64,000 nucleotides of DNA, taken from positions 20,148 to 84,147 of the forward strand of contig DAOLIQ010000003.1 of the NCBI GenBank assembly GCA_035328465.1, given 5' to 3'. Position 1 is the stretch's first letter, and each line of letters opens with the position of its first letter. The notes below the pieces were generated by a model. It did not search any database, was not told the origin of the DNA, and saw nothing but the letters and a program-made list of their open reading frames with translations. Made by a program: the position numbers and the translations under genes. Positions 54,963-63,224 of the stretch are shown here, piece by piece. The DNA comes from JADJEI01 sp035328465 (GTDB lineage Bacteria > Bacteroidota > Ignavibacteria > Ignavibacteriales > Ignavibacteriaceae).

Positions 54963-54994
54963 AAAAAAAGCGGCGCATAATAACGCCGCTTATT
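54963..54994 (-). terminator. Intrinsic terminator between convergent genes
   Basis: A perfect 8-bp stem AAGCGGCG/CGCCGCTT (54968-54975 and 54984-54991) closes an 8-base loop. The run of seven A on its left is a T-run for the minus strand, so it ends the outer-membrane protein gene that stops at 55011. It may also act for the + strand SGNH gene, with a weaker T tail. Confidence 0.88.
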
Positions 54995-55010
54995 AAAAGA
55001 TCAATAAGAA

Positions 55011-55580
55011 TTAAAGTGCGATAGCAACACCGGCATTAATGCCGATATAACTTGATGTTGAACCGGTAGTAGAAATTGCATCATACCCTGCATTAACGTC
55101 AAGATTCATTTTGTCACTCAACTGATATAGAAAGCCTAATCCTGCGCCAAATCCAAAGAAAGAATCAGATGCAGAAACAGTTCCACCACCAACAGTAATT
55201 CCGCCGACTGTATAGGAAGGAACATCAACCTCGCTGGAAACAAAATGCATCCCGAGTTGAGCAAATCCATAAGGCATAAACTTACCGCCGCCGCCAAACA
55301 TATATCTTGCACCAACAAGAACAGGAATTGAACTGAAAGTAGCTCCATCTAATGCATCTTTGCCGCTCCAGGTGAGATAACCAGCACTGCCGGTGACAGC
55401 GAGATTTGGATTAACCATATACATATAAGTAACAGTTCCGCCAAACCCTAAATCATATCCATCACCAAAATCACCCATTGGAAGAGCGAGTGTGCCCTGA
55501 ATACCAACTTTACTTTGTGCATTTATGCTTAAGCTAAATGCAAGAACGAAAAGAACAAGAACAGTCAACAAGTTTTTCAT
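55011..55580 (-). CDS. Outer-membrane beta-barrel protein (OmpA/Opa-like porin family)
   Basis: A 189-residue protein with a signal peptide (about 1-21, FVLAFSLSINA). Eight or so amphipathic strands follow, rich in Gly, Tyr and Val, with turns such as MPYGFAQLGMHF and a C-terminal YIGINAGVAIAL. An 8-stranded barrel is likely. Strong Shine-Dalgarno AAAGGAG 7 bases before ATG. It lies 35 bp downstream of a degenerate receiver ORF and downstream of a sigma-54 activator gene, and may be controlled by them. No specific ligand is apparent. Confidence 0.85.
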   Translation of the reverse strand: MKNLLTVLVLFVLAFSLSINAQSKVGIQGTLALPMGDFGDGYDLGFGGTVTYMYMVNPNLAVTGSAGYLTWSGKDALDGATFSSIPVLVGARYMFGGGGKFMPYGFAQLGMHFVSSEVDVPSYTVGGITVGGGTVSASDSFFGFGAGLGFLYQLSDKMNLDVNAGYDAISTTGSTSSYIGINAGVAIAL

Positions 55581-55615
55581 TTTTTACTCCTTTGATTATT
55601 AATGATTGATTACAA

Positions 55616-55816
55616 TTATTTTTCCCTCTCAGGAAAAACAAAACCTAATATTGATGCTTTACTAAGAACAAATTCAAATTTAATGTGCTGACTTAACTGA
55701 GATGCTGTTTCTTTGTCGCTTGCTGTAATAATATTATACCCTTCGCGGTTAAGTATCTCTCTCAGCTTCCGAAGCTCTTTGGTATCGTCGTCCATTACGA
55801 GTATTGAATTTTTCAT
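55616..55816 (-). CDS. Short degenerate receiver-domain protein
   Basis: A 66-residue ORF from ATG 55816 (a TTG 15 codons upstream at 55861 is also in frame). It matches the first half of a two-component receiver: SILVMDDDTKELRKLREILNREGYNIITAS, with the acidic trio intact. Where the phospho-acceptor aspartate should stand the sequence reads FEFVLSKAS, and the domain stops soon after. It may be a truncated relic or a small decoy. No Shine-Dalgarno is visible. It lies between the sigma-54 activator and the outer-membrane protein on the same strand. Confidence 0.5.
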   Translation of the reverse strand: MKNSILVMDDDTKELRKLREILNREGYNIITASDKETASQLSQHIKFEFVLSKASILGFVFPEREK

Positions 55817-55959
55817 ATCGTTTTTTAACGAGCTATTACCAAACAGAATGCCAAAGAACAATCCACTATTTCACACTGTAAATTCAAAAAATAATGAGCA
55901 AAACTTAACATTTCTGGCAAATTGAAGCAAGTTATTGTCGGAAATAAACGACAAAAAAT

Positions 55960-57696
55960 CTAAGCATCTATCCCAAGCTGAGTAAGCAGTTTGTAAAAAT
56001 GAGTACGATTGATGCCTAATAGTTGAGCAGCCTCTGCTTTGGTCTTTGTACGGCGAAGGGTCCGCAGAATAAACATCTTTCTGAACTCTGTCTCCGCATC
56101 TAATAAAGTTTTCCCATCTTCGATTCGTTCGTCAGAATCAGATTTTTCAATTAACTCAGAGGGAAGATCAGCCGGCTCAATTACCTCTCCCTTGGCAAGA
56201 ACGACGCAGCGTAAGATTACATTTTCAAGTTCGCGGATATTCCCAGGCCAGTTATATTCCTCAAGAATTTGCAGTGCTTCTTCCGAAATTGAAAAAACTT
56301 TTCCTTCTGAAGCATGTTTTTTTAGAAAAAAGTTTGATAGTTCGAAAATATCTTCCCTCCTTTCGCGAAGAGGCGGGAGTGTAAGTTCAATTACTTTTAA
56401 TCTGTAATAAAGATCTTCTCTGAATAGACCTTTAGAAATCATTTCGGAAATATTTTTATTTGTGGCGCAGAGAATTCGCACATCAATTTTTTTTATTTGA
56501 ACCGCACCCAATCTTTCAAGTTCTTTAGTTTGAATTACGCGTAAAAGTTTTGCCTGAAGATTCACGCTCATCTCACCAATCTCATCAAAGAAGATAGTGC
56601 CGCCGTCAGCGATTTCTAATTTGCCGGGTTTAGATTTTGTTGCGCCGGTAAAAGCTCCGCTTTCGTAGCCAAACAATTCAGACTCAAGCAAGTCTGCTGG
56701 AATTGAACTGCAATCAATAGTGACAAATGGTTTATTTTTTCTTCGGCTGTTTTCATGAATCGCACGCGCAAGCAAATCTTTCCCGGTTCCATTTTCGCCA
56801 AGAATAATGACGGAGGCATCGGTGGGGGAAATCTTTGCAGCAACTTTTAGAAGTTCAAATAATTTTTTATTTGAACCAATTATTTTTTCACATTTAAATT
56901 CTTTTCTGAGTTCTTCAAAATTTTGCACGGCATCGGTTAAAAGTTTCTTTTCCAATGAAGAAATTTCCATTGAGACTTGCAGCCCTCTTATAATTTGCCT
57001 GGCAAATGACAACAGATAAAGTAAATCTGAATGTGTGAAAGGATTTTCTTTATTCCTTCTATCGAGATAAACAGCGCCCAAAGTTTTTGAACCGGCGATT
57101 AATGGCACGCAAAGGACGGCAGAAATTCCAAGTTTTATCACACTTGATTTTCCCGCAAGCTCATCATCTTCGGATGTCTTATCTATTCTTACGGGCGAAG
57201 AAATTTGTAATGTATTCTTCACAACAGTTGAACTGAGATTTAACGCTTCAGGATTTTCTTGCGGGTTCATATTTTTTGCAAACACTGATACAATGCCGCC
57301 AAAATCATCAGTCAAAATTGTAAACCCAGAATCAGCCTTTAATTCTTTTACAACTGTTTCAATTGCTGATTCCATTAACGCTTTCATTTCTAATTCGGAA
57401 GAAAAAACAATGCCTGTGGAATAAAGTACCTGAAGTTTTCGGTTTTCTTCTTTCAGGTTTTCGAGATGTCTTAGAATTTTTTCGTTTTGATCGAGAAAGG
57501 AATTTAGTTCGTTCGTAAAAAATTGATTGGATTCAAGAATCAATTTAAATAGCTTATCAATTTTTGAGCTGATTTCGGTTGACTCTGCTGTTGTTTTTAT
57601 CTTCTCAGAAATTTCGAGAAAAGCAGTTGATATCTTGCCAAAGTTTTCGGTTTGTCTTTGTTGGAATTTTTGTTTTAGGTCAGAATTACTAATCAT
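55960..57696 (-). CDS. Sigma-54-dependent transcriptional activator with GAF domain
   Basis: A 578-residue bacterial enhancer-binding protein. A coiled-coil N-terminus (1-90) is followed by a GAF sensor (about 95-235) and the AAA+ domain (about 270-500). The latter has Walker A GENGTGKD (300-307), the sigma-54 contact loop GAFTGA (347-352) and Walker B FFDEIGEM. A Fis-type HTH (about 540-575) ends the protein. It opens sigma-54 promoters by ATP hydrolysis in response to a GAF ligand. No -24/-12 promoter was convincingly found nearby. Minus-strand genes downstream are candidate targets. Confidence 0.95.
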   Translation of the reverse strand: MISNSDLKQKFQQRQTENFGKISTAFLEISEKIKTTAESTEISSKIDKLFKLILESNQFFTNELNSFLDQNEKILRHLENLKEENRKLQVLYSTGIVFSSELEMKALMESAIETVVKELKADSGFTILTDDFGGIVSVFAKNMNPQENPEALNLSSTVVKNTLQISSPVRIDKTSEDDELAGKSSVIKLGISAVLCVPLIAGSKTLGAVYLDRRNKENPFTHSDLLYLLSFARQIIRGLQVSMEISSLEKKLLTDAVQNFEELRKEFKCEKIIGSNKKLFELLKVAAKISPTDASVIILGENGTGKDLLARAIHENSRRKNKPFVTIDCSSIPADLLESELFGYESGAFTGATKSKPGKLEIADGGTIFFDEIGEMSVNLQAKLLRVIQTKELERLGAVQIKKIDVRILCATNKNISEMISKGLFREDLYYRLKVIELTLPPLRERREDIFELSNFFLKKHASEGKVFSISEEALQILEEYNWPGNIRELENVILRCVVLAKGEVIEPADLPSELIEKSDSDERIEDGKTLLDAETEFRKMFILRTLRRTKTKAEAAQLLGINRTHFYKLLTQLGIDA

Positions 57697-57845
57697 TCGG
57701 CTTTGTACATTAGATTAATTATTACAGTTGAAAAATTACTAAAGTCTGCGCCTTAATTAAAGAATGAAGTAGTATTTTCAATAATTTTTTTCAGCTAAGA
57801 TTCCCCGAAAAATGCTAAGTTTACATTTCAATAAAATTAGATGAC

Positions 57846-58460
57846 ATGAAATATTTACGAAAACTTTACGATTGGGTGCTTCACTGGGCGGAAACTCCTT
57901 ACGGCGTAATTGCACTTTTTATATTAGCTTTTGCTGAGTCTTCATTCTTCCCAATCCCTCCGGATGCACTGCTGATAGCACTTGTGCTTGGTGCAAGAAG
58001 CAAAGCATTTAAATTTGCATCCACCTGTACGATCGCTTCAGTAACTGGCGCGCTTGCCGGTTATGCAATTGGACATTTTCTGTGGTGGACATCTCCGAGT
58101 GAATTTTCAGGTATCGCAAATTTCTTTTTCAACAATGTTCCTTCTTTTACACAGCAGTCTTTTTTTGAAATACAAAAGATGTATTCGCAATATGATTTCT
58201 GGATTGTATTCACGGCAGGTTTTACGCCCATCCCTTATAAATTAATTACAATTTCTTCCGGTGCATTTAATATTAACTTGCCAATGTTTGTGATTGCTTC
58301 CGTCATAAGCAGAGGTGCAAGATTTTTTCTAGTATCATTTTTAATTTGGAAATTTGGTCCGCAGATTAAAACATTTATTGACAAATATTTTAACTTGCTT
58401 GCGATTGCTTTTACAATATTGTTAATAGGCGGCTTTGTTGTGATAGATTATTTTTTATAG
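57846..58460 (+). CDS. YqaA/DedA-like SNARE-associated membrane protein
   Basis: A 204-residue membrane protein with about five hydrophobic segments of the YqaA branch of the DedA (SNARE-associated) family. Features: LAFAESSFFPIPPDALLIAL, GALAGYAIGHFLWW, GFTPIPYKLITISSGAF and a C-terminal hydrophobic tail. DedA relatives are linked to lipid scrambling or undecaprenyl-phosphate recycling; YqaA itself is uncharacterised. It starts divergently from the sigma-54 activator with a 149-bp intergenic gap. Confidence 0.88.
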   Translation: MKYLRKLYDWVLHWAETPYGVIALFILAFAESSFFPIPPDALLIALVLGARSKAFKFASTCTIASVTGALAGYAIGHFLWWTSPSEFSGIANFFFNNVPSFTQQSFFEIQKMYSQYDFWIVFTAGFTPIPYKLITISSGAFNINLPMFVIASVISRGARFFLVSFLIWKFGPQIKTFIDKYFNLLAIAFTILLIGGFVVIDYFL

Positions 58461-58499
58461 AATTGTTATAATAATTTTTTTTTATAGAATGGAGAAAAA

Positions 58500-58988
58500 A
58501 TGATTACCGTTTACATTTCAAAAATTGCAGCTTTCATCTTTGTACTTACCTTTTCGATATATTCACAGACAGAAAATCCTTTTGTATCCTTAGCTAATTT
58601 CGATCCACAAAGAGATCCTTCAGCAGATTTGAAATCTGCTGTAAATTATGCCGAAGCAAATAACAAAAGAATAATTCTTGATATTGGCGGTGAGTGGTGC
58701 ATTTGGTGCCATCGGTTGGATGCATTTATAAAGAGTCATGACAAAATAAAAAATTTAATCGAGCAGAATTTCGTTTGGGTAAAAATTAATTACAGCAAAG
58801 AAAATAAAAATGAAAAATTCCTTTCAGCATATCCCGAAATTCCCGGCTTCCCGCATTTATTTGTACTTGAAAAGGACGGCTCGTTTTTGCAGTCACAAGA
58901 TACCGGGGTTTTAGAGCAGGATAAAGATTACAGCGAAGAAAAAATTCTTACGTTCCTGAACAAGTGGCTGCCAGAGAGAGAAAAATAG
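58500..58988 (+). CDS. Exported thioredoxin-family protein
   Basis: A 162-residue protein with a signal peptide (about 1-22). It has a thioredoxin-like fold whose active site is EWCIWCHRLD (C67, C70), then GFPHLFVLEKDG with the cis-proline after PGF. The CxxC follows a glycine-glutamate pair like the DUF255/thioredoxin-like 7 group. It likely reduces or isomerises periplasmic disulfides. ATG with GGAGAAAAA just upstream. 39 bp after the YqaA gene. Confidence 0.9.
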   Translation: MITVYISKIAAFIFVLTFSIYSQTENPFVSLANFDPQRDPSADLKSAVNYAEANNKRIILDIGGEWCIWCHRLDAFIKSHDKIKNLIEQNFVWVKINYSKENKNEKFLSAYPEIPGFPHLFVLEKDGSFLQSQDTGVLEQDKDYSEEKILTFLNKWLPEREK

Positions 58989-59006
58989 TTTTCGAGTAAT
59001 ACGAAA

Positions 59007-60008
59007 ATGAATTTTGTACCAGCATACTCAAAGCTAATTTCTTCAAGCGAGTTTGAAAATCGTATTTCTGCTGCGGATGCAATCCTAAAAAACTGCACAA
59101 GCTGCCCGCGCAATTGTTATGTTGATAGAACTAATGGCGAATTGGGGACCTGCCAAAGCGGCGATCAACCGATTGTTTCATCCTACACCCCTCATTTCGG
59201 TGAAGAACCTGTTTTATCCGGGACAAAGGGAGCGGGAAATATTTTCTTTGGCAACTGCAATTTACGATGCGATTATTGTCAAAACTTTGTAATTAGCCAA
59301 AACCCAAATGCCGAAAGTAAAAATCAAATATCTGTCCAACGGCTTGCTGAGATAATGATTGAGCTGCAAAATAAAAGTTGTCACAACATTGGTTTGGTTT
59401 CTCCGACTCACTTTGCTGTACCGATATTAAAAGCTATTTATCTGGCTGTGAAACAAGGGTTGAACCTGCCTATCATTTATAATACAAATGGATACGATTC
59501 TGTTGAAGTATTAAAATTATACAAGGATGTGGTCGATATTTATCTTCCCGACTTCAAGTACGGCACAGATGAAAACGGAAGACGATATTCTAAAGCTCCG
59601 GATTATTTTGAAAAAACAAAAACAGCAATTGCTGAAATGTATAATCAAGTTGGCAGTGAATTGATTTACAAGGATGGTGTAGCTGTACGCGGATTAATAA
59701 TTCGTCATCTCGTTCTTCCGAATGGTTTAGCAGAATCTGAAAAAGTATTTAAGTTTATTAGTTCGCTTGATTCGAAAATCCATGTTTCATTAATGTCTCA
59801 ATACTTTCCTGTAAACCGTGCTTCAAAAAATATTTTGTTAAGTAGATCAATCAGTCAGACCGAATACTATCGTGCAGTTGAGCTGCTGAATAAATATGGT
59901 TTAGAGAATGGCTGGATGCAGGAAATAGAAAGTAATGATTTCTATCGCCCATTTTTTGATGAAGATAGAATAGATCCTTTCAAGAACGAAATTTTAATTA
60001 AGCAATAA
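59007..60008 (+). CDS. Radical SAM protein, PflA-like / YgkA-type
   Basis: A 333-residue radical SAM enzyme. An N-terminal cysteine-rich stretch (NCTSCPRNCYVDRTNGELGT-like) precedes the [4Fe-4S] motif CNLRCDYC (C84, C88, C91). Later blocks NGYDSVEVLKLYKDVVDIYL and KYGTDENGRRYS match the MMO1-like/PflA-related family. These proteins are annotated as pyruvate formate-lyase activating enzyme-like, but many have unknown targets. No pfl gene is adjacent. It starts 18 bp after the thioredoxin-like gene. Confidence 0.9.
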   Translation: MNFVPAYSKLISSSEFENRISAADAILKNCTSCPRNCYVDRTNGELGTCQSGDQPIVSSYTPHFGEEPVLSGTKGAGNIFFGNCNLRCDYCQNFVISQNPNAESKNQISVQRLAEIMIELQNKSCHNIGLVSPTHFAVPILKAIYLAVKQGLNLPIIYNTNGYDSVEVLKLYKDVVDIYLPDFKYGTDENGRRYSKAPDYFEKTKTAIAEMYNQVGSELIYKDGVAVRGLIIRHLVLPNGLAESEKVFKFISSLDSKIHVSLMSQYFPVNRASKNILLSRSISQTEYYRAVELLNKYGLENGWMQEIESNDFYRPFFDEDRIDPFKNEILIKQ

Positions 60009-60063
60009 AATTTTCACCAGTTAAACCACTGCAGCACTTTTATCAGTATAATTTATTGAAACA

Positions 60064-60564
60064 ATGTTAGAAATAATTTTAGTTACACTCGGAATCATTC
60101 TAACAATCACCGGAATTATTGGCTGCATTGTTCCCGGATTGCCTGGTCCGCCGCTTAATTTTATCGCATTAATTTTTGTAAAATTAACTTACCCTGATTC
60201 ACTAAGCTGGTTATTGATTTTAGTCTTTGCTGTTCTTACTATTGCTGTAACATTTTTTGATTATGTTGTTCCAACCTACGGCGCAAAATATTTTGGAGTT
60301 TCTAAATCCGGTATTTGGGGTTCTGTAATTGGAATGATCGCCGGTATATTTTTCTTTCCGCCGTTTGGAATTTTTATCGGAGTAATTACTGGCGCTGCTT
60401 TGGGTGAATTAATTGGCGGTAAAAGTCATTGGCAGGCAATGAAAGCAGGCACGGCAACTTTCTTTCTAAATCTTTTTATGATGGCACTAAAATTAATTCT
60501 TTCAATAATAATGTCTTTAGTCTTTTTCTTTGTTATAGCTGATCCATTTTTTAAGTTTAGTTGA
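60064..60564 (+). CDS. DUF456 domain membrane protein
   Basis: A 166-residue membrane protein with about four helices. It has the DUF456 pattern: GIIGCIVPGLPGPPLNFIAL, then a repeated glycine-rich TM segment WGSVIGMIAGIFFFPPFGIFIG and TGAALGELIGGK. The function is unknown. It may form small glycine-zipper membrane assemblies. It lies 55 bp after the radical SAM gene. Confidence 0.9.
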   Translation: MLEIILVTLGIILTITGIIGCIVPGLPGPPLNFIALIFVKLTYPDSLSWLLILVFAVLTIAVTFFDYVVPTYGAKYFGVSKSGIWGSVIGMIAGIFFFPPFGIFIGVITGAALGELIGGKSHWQAMKAGTATFFLNLFMMALKLILSIIMSLVFFFVIADPFFKFS

Positions 60565-60619
60565 AACGAATTTAAAACAATGCAGCAGTGCAAATAATTT
60601 AATAATCGAAGTCAAAAAC

Positions 60620-62101
60620 ATGAACAACATATTAATAACTCTTTCGCTGATTCTAATTTTAAATAACGCGATACATAGTCAGGATGATTTCTATTCATTG
60701 CAGAATCTGATTAAAAAAGAGAACCTTCTCAACACTGTCACTTTGCTTACTTCAAACGAATTTGACGGCAGATTAGCCGGAAGCGAAGGATACAATCGTG
60801 CATCTGAATTTATGGCTGGTGAATTTTCTAAACTTGGGTTAAAACCTTTAGGAAGTGATTCATATTTTCAGCACTTAACTGTTGAGTATAATAAAATAGA
60901 TACTCCTGTTGTATTCAATTTGTGGCAGGATGGGGTTGTTAAACAATATGAACTCGGAAAGGATTTTATTTTCAGGGGATTCTCCGGTTCTGGCAATCTT
61001 AAATCAAAAGTAGTTTTTTGCGGATACGGCATTTCGGATAGTAATTCGGGATATGATGATTACAAAGATGTAAATGTTAAAGGGAAAATCGTTATCGTTT
61101 TCAAACAAAGTCCTCACTGGACAATTGACAATAAAGGCTGGAGTAAAACTCTCCCGAGAGAAAAATCAATTGTGGCTGCTAATCACGGTGCAAAAGGAAT
61201 CTTGTTTGTCTCACTTCCTAATGACGATAAACCCCAGCCTTTGATTGGAAGTATTCTTCATGGGGAAGGTGAACAGCTATTAGATTTTCCACAGCTTCAA
61301 ATCAGTATTGAAACTGCTGATGAGCTGCTGGCTGGAACTGGTTACGCACTTCATGAAGTTCAAAGTAAAATTGATTCGCTCCAAAAACCTTTTTCGTTCA
61401 ATCTGCATTCAAAAGTACAGGTGGAGGTAACTGCTCACTATAATAAATCTGCACGTACCCAAAACGTAGTCGGAATGATAGAAGGTACAGATTCATTACT
61501 TAGAAATGAATTTATTGTGATTGGCGGGCATTTAGACCACGTTGGCTCGCAGGGTAATTTGGTTTTATTCCCGGGCGCGAATGATAATGCTTCGGGTTCT
61601 GCAGGAGTTTTGGAAATCGCCCGTGCATTTGTTAATGGGAAAATCAAAACAAAGCGCTCCGTTATTTTTGTTTTGTTTGCGAGTGAGGAACAAGGATTAT
61701 TCGGCTCAAAATTTTTTGTAGATAATCCGCCGTTTCCATTAAAAAATATTACCGCAATGTTGAATCTTGACTGCGTTGGCTACGGCGACAGCATTCAAGT
61801 CGGTAATGGAAAAAGCTCCCCCAACCTTTGGCAGATTGCCCGCGGATTAGACAAAGATTTTACGAAGATGATGATTGAAAACACCTGGAACGGCGGGGGT
61901 GCCGATGCTGCTCCGTTCCACGAAAAGGGAATTCCCGCTTTATACTTTGTCACCAAGAACAGTTATGCTCATTTGCATTTACCAACTGATAAGGTTGAAA
62001 CTTTAAATGGCGATCTTTATGAACGAACAGTTAACCTTGCTTTTCTGACAGCGGTTAAAATTGCAAATGGATATTATAAAAAGGAGACTGTTCTGCCGTA
62101 A
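60620..62101 (+). CDS. M28-family metallopeptidase with PA domain, exported
   Basis: A 493-residue aminopeptidase-type enzyme. A signal peptide (about 1-20) is followed by an N-terminal domain with a protease-associated (PA) insert (about 130-245, GKIVIVFKQSPHW). The M28 catalytic domain has zinc ligands H304 (GGHLDHVG), D322 (NDNASGSAG), E356/E357 (SEEQGLFGS), D384 (NLDCVGYG) and a final His (LHLPTD). It releases N-terminal amino acids from peptides outside the cytoplasm. It converges with the lytic transglycosylase gene with a 2-bp gap. Confidence 0.94.
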   Translation: MNNILITLSLILILNNAIHSQDDFYSLQNLIKKENLLNTVTLLTSNEFDGRLAGSEGYNRASEFMAGEFSKLGLKPLGSDSYFQHLTVEYNKIDTPVVFNLWQDGVVKQYELGKDFIFRGFSGSGNLKSKVVFCGYGISDSNSGYDDYKDVNVKGKIVIVFKQSPHWTIDNKGWSKTLPREKSIVAANHGAKGILFVSLPNDDKPQPLIGSILHGEGEQLLDFPQLQISIETADELLAGTGYALHEVQSKIDSLQKPFSFNLHSKVQVEVTAHYNKSARTQNVVGMIEGTDSLLRNEFIVIGGHLDHVGSQGNLVLFPGANDNASGSAGVLEIARAFVNGKIKTKRSVIFVLFASEEQGLFGSKFFVDNPPFPLKNITAMLNLDCVGYGDSIQVGNGKSSPNLWQIARGLDKDFTKMMIENTWNGGGADAAPFHEKGIPALYFVTKNSYAHLHLPTDKVETLNGDLYERTVNLAFLTAVKIANGYYKKETVLP

Positions 62102-62103
62102 CT

Positions 62104-63066
62104 CTATTCACGTATTAAATTAATGCTTCCTTCTTCGGGAAGTTTGATATAATAAGTTTTTCCGATTTTATTTGATAGAAAAATATCCCTGAGCCATGGG
62201 TTGTAATACTTAAGTGTTTTATAATTAATGTTTTGTTTAAAAGCAAAATCAGCTAAATCAGAGATAAGAGTATCAACAGTAATAGTTTTATATTTTAGCG
62301 GCTTATAAATTTCCGAATCTTTTAAATCGTAACCATAATCAGCAGGTGATTTAAGAATTTCTTTAATCGCTACGATTCTGGCAATGTATCTTGAAGTTTC
62401 TTCGCCAAGCACAAGATTAAAGTAGTTGTTTGTCTTCTGCCGCCCCCTTTGTTTTTCAACACCATTAATTCCCATATTATAAGATGCAGCAGCCATTGTC
62501 CAACTCCCGAATTTTAAATACGCATCTTTTAAGTAAGCACACGCAGCCTCGGTTGATTTTTCAACGTTGTATCTTTCATCAACTTCCTCGTTTATTTCTA
62601 GCCCGTATTTTTCCCCTGTCTCTTCTATGAATTGCCAGAAGCCTTTAGCTCCTGCAGGCGAGACAGCATTATCAAGATTGCTTTCTGCAACACATAAATA
62701 CTTAAAGTCGTCAGGAATTCCATTTCTTTTTAATATGGGTTCGATGATTGGAAACCACCTGCCGGCTCGCTTAATTGACATTATTGTTGCGGAGTGCAGG
62801 TAGGTGTTTACAATCAGCTCGCGCTCTATTCGTTCTTTAACTTCAAAATTATCAAGCGGAATTTTCTCCCCGGCAAAATCAAGATCTGCAGGGACTTCGG
62901 GCGATACGATTCGATACTTTTGCGGAAATTCTTCAATGTTTTTTACAACATTTCCATCCGTGAAAAAAAATGAGAGAAATAAAAATAGAATAAACAGTGT
63001 TGCAACAATACCCGAGACGAAATACAAATATTTCGAAGCCGGCTTAAAAAATTGGTTTAATCTCAT
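62104..63066 (-). CDS. Membrane-bound lytic transglycosylase (MltD-like, with LysM-like tail)
   Basis: A 320-residue protein with a single N-terminal membrane helix (about 13-33). An SLT domain (about 105-235) has catalytic E128 (VAESNL), PAGAKGFWQFIEETG and AAASYNMGINGV. A short C-terminal region (about 255-310, ITVDTLISDLADFAF) is LysM-like and would bind peptidoglycan. It cleaves the glycan backbone non-hydrolytically, forming 1,6-anhydro ends. The stop converges with the M28 gene. Divergent from the CDF transporter across 158 bp. Confidence 0.93.
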   Translation of the reverse strand: MRLNQFFKPASKYLYFVSGIVATLFILFLFLSFFFTDGNVVKNIEEFPQKYRIVSPEVPADLDFAGEKIPLDNFEVKERIERELIVNTYLHSATIMSIKRAGRWFPIIEPILKRNGIPDDFKYLCVAESNLDNAVSPAGAKGFWQFIEETGEKYGLEINEEVDERYNVEKSTEAACAYLKDAYLKFGSWTMAAASYNMGINGVEKQRGRQKTNNYFNLVLGEETSRYIARIVAIKEILKSPADYGYDLKDSEIYKPLKYKTITVDTLISDLADFAFKQNINYKTLKYYNPWLRDIFLSNKIGKTYYIKLPEEGSINLIRE

Positions 63067-63224
63067 AGCATCATTTCCTTTCGATTATCTGTTTGCTTAT
63101 TGTATAATGATAATTACATCCTCAATTTAATTTTTCAAGTTGGTTTTTCAATTAATTTCTTTTAAGATTTTTTAATATATAAAAAAATCATTCCCTATTT
63201 TTGGCTAACTATTAATCTAAATTG

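Noticed and set aside
55862..55959. Sigma-54 promoter near the activator gene
   Set aside because: A TGGCAA-N6-GCA match near 55915 lacks the required -12 TTGC spacing, so it does not qualify.
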